Source: Apium graveolens (Eukaryota; Streptophyta; Magnoliopsida; Apiales; Apiaceae). From it: a stretch of DNA of 64,000 nt. Every line of letters begins with the position of its first letter. Position 1 is the stretch's first letter. The position numbers and the translations under genes are program-made. The notes beneath the pieces are model-generated. The model saw only the letters and a program-made list of their open reading frames with translations. It ran no database searches and was not told the origin of the DNA. Location of the stretch: NCBI RefSeq assembly GCF_009905375.1, contig NC_133649.1, positions 234,264,201 through 234,328,200 of the forward strand, written 5' to 3'. Positions 56,985 to 64,000 of this stretch are shown here, piece after piece.

Positions 56985-58311
56985 ACATAGTAAACCTTCA
57001 GGTTCTGTGCATGCTAGGTTCTCAGGACTTCAAAACCATCCATAGTCTCTAGCTTGTAGGATCCTCGTCCTTGAACACCTTTGACCTTGTATGGCCCTTC
57101 CTAATTTGGGGCAAGTTTTCCCTTCTTCCCAACACCGGAAGCTTCCACCTTCCTCAGAACAAAGTCACCTTGCTTGAAGAACCTTTATTTAACCCTTAGG
57201 TTGTAGTAGAACGAAGCCTTTTTCTAATATTCCACTATCTTCGCATGTGCCTTATCTCGTACTTCATCAATTAGATCCAAGGCTAATCTTTGCCCCTCCT
57301 CATTTTCCTCAGCATCAAAAGCTTGGATCCTGGGAGATGATTATGATATCTCCACAGGAATAACCACTTTTGCCCCATATGCTAACATGAAGGGAGTTGC
57401 TCCAGTTGTGACTCTACAAGTAGTTCTATAAGCCCATAGTATTATGAGTATTTCATCCATCCAGTTATTCCTTGATTTCTCGATCCTCTTTTTCAGTCCA
57501 TCCAAGATTATACGATTCACCACTTCCGCTTGCCCATTGGCTTGCGGGTGAGCTACGGAGGTAAACCGCAACTCAATCTCATTCTCCTCGAAATACTTCT
57601 TGAATTCCTTATTATTGAACTGTGTTCCATTATCGGTAACTAGGATACGGGGAATTCCATATCGGCACATGATATTTTCCCAGAGGAATTGTGCAACTTG
57701 CTTAGTTGTGATCTTGGCCAAAGGCTTGGCTTCAATCCACTTAGTAAAATAATCAATAGCTACAATCAGAAACTTCCTTTGTGCCATGGCCATGGGGAAA
57801 GGCCCAAGTATATCCATTCCCCACATGACAAAGGGGATGGGAGAGTTGATGGAAGTTAACATCTCAGGGGGTTGTCGAACAACCGGTGCATGTTTCTAAC
57901 AACGATCACACTTCTTCACATATTCTTTTGCATCAGCCATCATCTCTAGCCAATAAAAGCTTAAATGGCTTATCTTATGAGCCAGTGCTCTGCCCCCAGG
58001 TGTTGCCCACAGATACCTTCGTGTACCTCTTCAAGAGCCAAGCGTGCCTCATCGGGCCTGAGATATCTTAAGTAAGAAACCATATAAGATCTTTTGTACA
58101 AAATGCCATCGATCAAAGAATATCTCAGCGCTCGAACAACCAATTTATGTGCTTCATTCACATTGTTTGGAAGCCAACCAGTTTGAATATAGGCCTTAAT
58201 GGGATCTATCCATGATGCCCCCAGCCCTATGGGAGCTACAAGTTTAACATCAATGCTCTGTGTCTTTAAAACGCGGAAGTACACACTTTCTAAGCTCTTC
58301 TCTATTTCTGA
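56985..58311 (-). pseudogene. Integrase of element D
   Basis: The zinc-binding region is at about 57,890-58,060 (EVHEGICGQHLG, then CDRC-like remnants in broken frames). The core (57,341-57,862) is open and keeps the acidic triad: WGMDILGPFPMA, ILVTDNGTQFNNKEF and a Glu in NGQAEVVNR. The C-terminal domain (about 56,985-57,220) is recognisable across stops: SFYYNLRVK, GDFVLRKVEASG, GKLAP, GSYKLETMDGFEVLRT and HAQNLKVYYV. It would insert the element cDNA. It is broken mainly around 57,870-57,980. Confidence 0.88.
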
Positions 58312-58812
58312 TTAACCAAACTTAGACAACGCATCTGCCTTAGCATTTTCCTCCCTTGGGATATTGTCAACATTGCATTCATCGAACTGAGTCATTACAA
58401 CCCTTACTAGGCGGACATACTTAGCCATTGTATCATCCCTTGCCTCAAACTCTCCCTTGACCTGGGATATGACCAACTTTGAGTCTCCACAGACTTTTAA
58501 GTTCTTGACTCTTAATGTCCCTACCAGGACGAGGCTAGCTATCAGAGCTTCATATTCTGCTTCATTGTTTGCAGTTGGGAAGTCTAGCTTCATAGCATAT
58601 TCAATCAAGAACCCATCTGGGCTTTGTAAAACTAGCCCTACTCCGCTTGAACTTATTTTTGATGCTCCATCAAAATAGAGAACCCAATATTCATTCTCCT
58701 TAATGTCCTTTTCTTTGTCTCCTTTATCACCTTTTGTGTCTTGAGGTATAGTATCGTCCTGCCCCCCGAATTCTTGGTTGGGTATGATACATTCCACCAC
58801 GAAGTCAGCCAA
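58312..58812 (-). pseudogene. Second (archaeal-type) RNase H of element D
   Basis: The frame is open for 166 codons. The catalytic set is intact: Asp in YFDGASK, Glu in NNEAEYEALIA, Asp in CGDSKLVISQ and Asp in AKADALSKFG. It follows the usual RNase H domain and precedes integrase, the dual RNase H arrangement of the Tat lineage. It is one of the few domains in this window with no internal damage. Confidence 0.88.
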
Positions 58813-60333
58813 TACTTAGGCTTTTATTTCTGTTCGTGGCTTGTATTTGATATCAAATTCTCCCAATTCTATTGCCCACTTAATCAGCCTTCCGCTAGCT
58901 TTGGGACTATGAATAATATTTCTCAAAGGCTGATTTGTTAGCACTTCAATTTTATAGGCCTGGAAGTAAGGGCGCTACTTCCTTGAGGCCATCACCAAGG
59001 CTAAAGCAAACTTCTAAATAGTTGAATAATTTAACTCAGCTTCGTGCAAGATTTTACTAATGTAATATATGGGTTTCTGGACTTTAAGTTCTTCCTTAAC
59101 CAATACAGCGCTCAAGGCATTCTCCTGAGACATCCAAATATAGATACAGAACCTCATTCAGAGCTGGTTTGGCCAACAATGGGGCTTCAACCATATACTT
59201 TTTTAACTCTTCGAATGACTTCTGGTTTTCCTCAGTCCATACAAAATCCTTTACCTTCTTCAAAAATTTGAAGAATGACAAACACTTATCCCCAGATTTG
59301 AGATGAACCGCCCCAACACAGCAACCCTTCCAGTGAGCTTTTGAACATCTTTGATAGTCTTTTGGGGCTCCATGTTCAAAATTGCCTTTATTTAATCAGG
59401 ATTGGCCTCAATTCCTCTCTTGGAGACCATCAGTCCCAAAAACTTTCCAGAACCCACTCCGAAAGCATACTTTGCAGAATTTAGCATCATTTTGTGATAT
59501 CTCAGGACCTCAAAATCTTCCCTCAAATGGGTTATGTGGTCAGTCTTCATTAGACTCTTGACTAACATATCATTACCATAAACTTCCATAGTTTTACATA
59601 TAAGGCCCTTGAAAATCTTATTCACCAACCTTTGATCTTGAGACCAAACGCCATAACAAGATAAAAAAACACCAAAGTCAGTAATGAATTATACCTGTGG
59701 GATGTCATACTTATGGATCTTGATCTGATTGTACCCACTGAATCCATCCATGACGCTTAGCATCTCATGACCAGTAGTAGCATCTATCAATGTATCTATC
59801 CCTGGCAATGGGAAACAGTCCTTAGGGCATGCGTCATTCAGATCGGTGAAATCCATACACATCCTCTATTTTCCATTAGCCTTTTTTACCATCACAGGGT
59901 TTGCTAACCATTCTGGAAACTGTATCTCCTCAATGAAACCAGCCTCTAAGAGCTTCTCTACTTTTTGTTTAATAGCTTTTTGCCTCTCTGGAGCAAAGCT
60001 TCTTTTCTTTTGCTTTACAGTCTTTCACTTTGGATCCACATTCAGCTTGTGAGTGATCAGTTCCGGGTTTATGCCTGGAATATTAGCTGCCGACCATGCA
60101 AACACATCACGGTTTTCTTGTAAAAAATTCACTAACTTCCCTCCAAGAGGCTCCTCTAGTGTTGCTCCAATGAAAGTCACTTTCTCAGGATCCCCGGGAG
60201 CTAAAGGAATCAGGTCTTTTGCTGGCTTCCCTCTTTTCTCATCATTCTCACGGATATCCAGGTCTTCAATAGGCAGAACCTGCCCCCCAACTCCATCTGC
60301 CCTAAGAGAGGCCACATAACAACTCCTTGCCAT
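58813..60333 (-). pseudogene. Reverse transcriptase and first RNase H of element D
   Basis: The RT begins at about 60,240 after LDIRENDEKRGKP and includes NRDVFAWSAANIPGI, then in broken frames SFAPERQKAI, EIQFPEWLANPVMVKK and a CMDFTDLNDACPKDCFPLP-type block. The catalytic motif reads VYGNDMLVKS (about 59,567) instead of the usual YVDDMLVKS, so one Asp is lost. The connection and RNase H follow: SFEELKKYMVEAPLLAKP, KFALALVMASRK, PYFQAYKIEVLTNQPL and IKWAIELGEFDIKYKPR, ending near 58,790. Stops are frequent. A 50-100 bp stretch near 59,240-59,300 is out of frame. Confidence 0.85.
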
Positions 60334-60489
60334 CTTTTAATCTCCTATCTCTTCTCTAATCCCATTCCGGGTGGGAAACTTCATCACTGAATGGTAGGAG
60401 GAAGGGACTGCCTTGAAGGCATGTATTCCTGTTCTTCCCATGATTGTGTTTTAAGTTGAACTAGCTTTCACCACCACAAAGTCCAACAT

Positions 60490-60789
60490 TTATGTTGCTT
60501 GTCTTGGTTCCTGATCTATGGTCGTTGGCAACTTAATTATCCCTTCCACGGGGCACTCCACTCCTGCGAATTCATATATTGGCAGATCGGTTGGGGTTAA
60601 TTGGGAATCATTGTAACCCATCCTTAAAAAGGTATCACGGAGCAGGATGTCCACCGAGGCACCATTATCTACAATAACCCTCTTCACCGGGCTGTTCCCT
60701 ATTATCGGTGTAATGACCAGCGAGTCATCATGAGGAAATTTCATACCCTCCAAGTCAAAATCACCAAATGCCATTGTCACTCCTATCAT
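60490..60789 (-). pseudogene. Aspartic protease of element D
   Basis: The frame is open for 99 codons. The active-site motif is VIVDNGASVDILL, with Asn where Ser or Thr is usual in the D-S/T-G triad. FPHDDSLVITPII lies before it and TPTDLPIYEFAG after it, as in Tat-lineage proteases. It is separated from gag by one stop and an overlapping frame, and from RT by about 160 bp in broken frame. Confidence 0.8.
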
Positions 60790-62656
60790 GGCCCTCTTCG
60801 GGCTTCCCCAACAATATGCATAACATCTCTAGTATATGCTTTCCTTGAGTTTTTGGATGAACCAACAACAATTGGCCCTTCAAAGATAGTACTTATCACA
60901 GGCCCTCGGGGTCGTGGTCCTCCAAAGATTGTATTTATCACCGGTCCCCTAGGATGGGGATTTCTCCCTTGATTGTTTTGGTCCCTCCTACGATCATCAA
61001 AATTCTTTCTCCCATTGTTATTCTTATCTCCTCCATCTCCAGTATACTTGCTCAACCTTCCTTTTTGAATGAGGAACTCTATTTCATCTTTTAATTGTCT
61101 ACACTCATCAGTGTCATGACCAGCATCCTTGTGAAATATGCAATATTTGCTCTTATCTAGCTTGGTAGGATCAGCCTTCAGGGGTTTAGGCCAACGAATA
61201 TCTCTATCTTTCTCAATTTCCATCAAGATCTGGCTCTTAGGAGCATTCAACTTAGCATATTCAGTGAACTTTTGCCCAGGTCCTCCCTTCTTCAGGGTCA
61301 AATCAGTGTTTTGCTTAGTTCTAAGATACTTGTCCTTAGCAATATATTCCAGATCAATCTTTCGCTTCTTGCCACTAGCGGGTTCGTTATTCACTACCGT
61401 CTTCCTCATGCTTTCTTCCACTTTGATGTATTTCCCGGCTCTATCTTGGAGCTGTAACATATTTTCAGGTGGGCGTTTGGCCAATGACATCTTGAAGAAG
61501 TCGTCCCTAGTTCCCTGTTACAATGCTATCATAGCTACCTTGTCATCAAGGTCTGGGACTTTTAAAGCTTCTTTGATGAAACGATTCAGATAGTCTCTCA
61601 AAGACTCCTTCACTCCCTGCACAATGCTCATGAGGGATATTGAACTTTTCTCATACACTCTCCCACTGATGAATTGCTTAATAAAAGCTCGACTTAGTTC
61701 TCTGAAGGACCCAATAGAATTCGGGGGCAAACGGCTATACTATCTTTGAGCCATTCCCGACAGGGTTTATGGAAAGGCCCGACACTTATTAGCATCTTTC
61801 ACGGGCTGCAACAACAGTGCATTAGGGAATGTCATGACATGATTAGCGGGATCTTCAGTGCCATCATAAGCTTTGATGGTGGGAATCTTAAACTTTCTTG
61901 AGATATGGGCATTCATTATCTCTCCAGTGAATGGTGGAGTGGGATCATCAGGATCTCCTAGGGGTAGAAGATCACTTCGATCAGCCCTTGGGGAAACAAC
62001 TCTTCTTGGTATTGGACCATCCAGGTCTATGACTGGAGGATTTCTCCTCCTCAGGGGTAGCGGGGGTCTTAGGTGCGTCTCCAGATCGCGCTTTAGCCTT
62101 TGGATCTCAGCTTCATGTGCCCTGATCCTCTCTGGTACTTCCTAGGTATTCGTCCCTTGTATGGTTTTGGGGCATCGATTAGCATCAGCCATAGGTTCTT
62201 TACCAGCACGCTTCCTCCTTGGAGCCACATCGTCATCCGAAGACTCGGAGTCTTTTTTAGTGTAAGGTCCAGAGAATTCTTGGTCCTCCGGAATTGGAGC
62301 CAAACCTCGTATGTAGGGGGTGTTTGTTCCTGTGCTTCACTTCGTCCAGCATGTCCACTTCCTCCAACCTCGGGGTACAGGGGCATCCCATAGGGGGATT
62401 AGTCAATAGTTGAATATTCATACCTTGCGGGTTAAGAGTTCAAAGGAGCTTGTACCTGCTGAAGTTGATGATTCATCCCTTGAGGAGCCGCGGGATTCGT
62501 TCCTTGTGGCTGAGGCTCAGATGCCCCTATCGGAGTTCCTCCTTGGGTGGAGGCGTAAGATGAGTGTGGGGGTATCTCCACCATCGACGAAATCGTTTGA
62601 GTTGTCCCAGCTGGTGTTCCTTCAGGGGCGCTGTTTTCACTCCGTGTTCTCGTCAT
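60786..62656 (-). pseudogene. gag: gag of element D
   Basis: The start is at 62,656 (MTRTRSENSAPEG), 17 bases after the primer site. Pro/Gln-rich N-terminal sequence is followed by several stops and slips (about 62,430-61,735). The retrotransposon gag core follows (IGSFRELSRAFIKQFISG, 61,518-61,730), then the open frame 60,786-61,490. This holds KSKYCIFHKDAGHDTDECRQ, a zinc-finger-like CHHC pattern typical of Tat gag, and an Arg/Asn-rich basic stretch. Stops near 61,790 and 61,740 fit Trp or Gln codons. Confidence 0.85.
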
Positions 62657-62672
62657 GGTTATTGTTATGCTT

Positions 62673-62690
62673 TCCCACAGACGGAGCCAA
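62673..62690 (-). other. Primer-binding site region of element D
   Basis: The minus strand reads TTGGCTCCGTCTGTGGGA after the LTR end and before the gag ATG. It closely resembles the TTGGCGCCGTCTGTGGGA sequence found at this position in Tat-group elements. Confidence 0.75.
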
Positions 62691-62691
62691 A

Positions 62692-63560
62692 TATTATGGA
62701 TTAAAAACTAGGGTATATCAATTATTGTATTTATTACTAAGGTTCGGGAGCTCAAGGCCTTTAATGGTTGCTCTCATGTTTCGTAGCTTAACTCTGCGTT
62801 TATGAGATGCCTACGTATCTCTGTGAATTAGAGAATCAAGCCAAAAAACATAGTTCTGATAGGAGGGGTGAGTCCCCTTATATAGACGTTGGGAGTCCTT
62901 GAATTGGACTAGGGTTAGGAGACTTGTTCAACAAGTTTCAGACTTTGGATAGACTTTGAAGTCATAGAATCAAGGAATCGGACTCCTTGTGGGTGTAGGT
63001 GCCTTCAAAACTATCTTTTATAGATTTATATCACTGATTGGACTCATTTAATGAGCTTTTAATTCTCCCTATCTATTAATTACTAATTTAATAAATAATC
63101 ATGGATTTAGGCCTCGTTAATTGGGCTTCGTTATTGGACCGTATCAGGTCTAATTAATTCAATATTAATTATATTCCTAGGATAATTTTAGGCCCATATA
63201 AACACTAATTAAATTCAAATTTTAACACTACAAATAATTAGAAATTAACACTAATATATCCTAAAAATCTAATTAAATTAATCCAAAAACGAATAAAATT
63301 TTCATACAACAACACTAATATTTTTCGAATTAAATCAATTCCAAATTATGAACCCTAGAAATTCTAAAAAATCGAATTTAATCATACTACAATTCATATG
63401 TTAATTCATTACAAGAATTCATACATTAATTAACCCTAAAAATTTGAATTACATACACAAAATCAGATCTACATCAAGAAAAAAGCATAAATTTATATCA
63501 ATAAAACTGTAAATAATAAAAAGGAATTGATTATATACCTTAATTAGGAAAAAGGAGAAT
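62692..63560 (-). repeat. 5' LTR of element D (outer limit uncertain)
   Basis: The LTR ends just before the primer site (minus strand AATCCATAAT). A minus-strand TATA box (CTATATAAGGGG, about 62,875-62,886) lies about 190 bp upstream. Farther out the sequence is AT-rich with TAATTAAT-type runs. No second copy exists in the window, so the start cannot be fixed. Confidence 0.5.
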
Positions 63561-63706
63561 GATTCAAGGTTTCAGTGATCTTGGGCGCTGGGTTTTTTGC
63601 TTCTCCTGTGCTTTTCTCCGTTTATATGCGGCTGCTGCGGCTGTGTTTGTGTTTTTGTCTGTTTACAGTTTATGTTTGCTAGGTATTAGGCAAACAAAAA
63701 ACGACA

Positions 63707-63787
63707 CCAACCACGGAAATTTTCCGCGGCCCGTGGGCTAGGGGTATTTTCATAATTTCCCTGGACCACTGAAAATTTTCGCGGTAC
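63707..63787. repeat. Two inverted copies of the CCGCGGAAAATTTCC-type motif
   Basis: Copies at 63,707-63,730 (CCAACCACGGAAATTTTCCG) and 63,763-63,787 are reverse complements, with small changes, of those at 47,816-47,874. The T-rich sequence on the inner side is also similar at both sites. Confidence 0.6.
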
Positions 63788-63861
63788 CCTTTATGTTGTT
63801 TCAATTACCAGCCGTTAGATCCACCATCCAATGGTAGAAAAAGATTTATTATAAATCGGTC

Positions 63862-63913
63862 TACAACAAACGTTTGTTGTAAACCGGTCTACAACAAACA
63901 TTTGTTGTAGACC
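63862..63913. repeat. Two adjacent palindromes
   Basis: TACAACAAACGTTTGTTGTA (63,862-63,881) is a perfect 20-bp palindrome. A second palindrome at 63,886-63,913 has 13-bp arms GGTCTACAACAAA / TTTGTTGTAGACC. Both start with the same CGGTCTACAACAAA sequence. Confidence 0.9.
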
Positions 63914-64000
63914 AACCCCCTAAGTTAAAGGTAAGAGAGTATTTTCTCGATCTCTGTTTAAGAGAAATTTATAGTTAGATTATTTTTTACCTTCCCAAGT

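Larger units (their letters stand above)
53275..63560 (-). mobile_element. Element D: Tat/Retand-type Ty3/gypsy retrotransposon with antisense gene and tandem repeats
   Basis: On the minus strand: LTR (from about 63,560, limit unsure), primer site TTGGCTCCGTCTGTGGGA, gag, protease, RT, RNase H, a second archaeal-type RNase H, and integrase ending near 56,985. Beyond pol lie an antisense gene (54,305-56,616, plus strand) and tandem repeats (53,290-54,000). Dual RNase H, an antisense ORF and internal tandem repeats are known traits of the Tat/Retand/Grande group. No 3' LTR is found. The element stops at a junction with element E at about 53,275. Confidence 0.85.

Noticed and set aside
62100..62805. 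Plus-strand frames of 97-131 codons opposite element D gag
   Set aside because: The minus-strand sense gives recognisable gag features. The plus-strand frames have none and are shadows.

Overview
This is a repeat-dense stretch of a plant nuclear genome, most likely a eudicot. The evidence is nested Ty3/gypsy LTR retrotransposons (Tekay/Del, Athila and Tat/Retand types), plant MULE and FAR1-type transposase remnants, and AT-rich LTRs of 3-4 kb. I cannot place it to family. No intact protein-coding gene was found. Every coding region I recognise belongs to a transposable element or a transposase-derived gene, and all carry stops or frameshifts.

Layout. (1) 242-29,644 is an old minus-strand Tekay-like element, called M. 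Its 3' LTR piece is at the left edge, its integrase tail at about 575-1,340, and its RNase H, primer-binding site and 5' LTR at about 17,640-29,644. M has lost most of gag, protease and RT, and was hit by three insertions. Element A (2,099-15,004, plus) is a complete Tekay element with 5-bp target duplications GTAAT. A 586-bp hAT-like MITE lies at 19,040-19,625. A plus-strand LTR compound N (20,055-26,435, duplication TATAA) is made of two diverged LTRs without an internal region. (2) M itself abuts the 3' half of a degenerate MuDR-like transposase (29,646-30,728). (3) A FAR1/FHY3-type transposase gene starts at about 31,125, is cut at 32,227 by element C, and resumes exactly at 45,417. C (32,228-45,416, plus) is a complete Tekay element with duplications CACAT. 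Two broken ORFs follow, an acidic one and an OB-fold-like one (46,560-47,340). (4) 47,816-48,395 holds palindromic motifs and a 38-bp tandem array. (5) 48,440-53,274 is a minus-strand Athila derivative with only gag-protease and one LTR. (6) 53,275 to about 63,560 is a minus-strand Tat/Retand-type element D. It has gag, protease, RT, two RNase H domains and integrase. An antisense, intron-containing extra gene with its own TATA box and two tandem-repeat families lie downstream of pol. (7) The right edge carries motif copies inverted relative to 47.8 kb, plus two adjacent palindromes.

How the parts relate. A and C use initiator-Met-like primer sites and encode gag-PR-RT-RH-IN-chromodomain. C also carries an extra reading frame (orf0) upstream of gag. 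A and C, and LTRs B1 and B2 in N, share small conserved features despite little overall LTR similarity: an AGGCAAGT block (A, C, B2, M), a stem-loop built around a palindrome (A, C, B1, B2), and a conserved 3'-UTR/polypurine block (A, C, B1, M). Many of the nonsense codons fit C-to-T change at CAG or CGA codons, as expected for long-methylated, silenced DNA.
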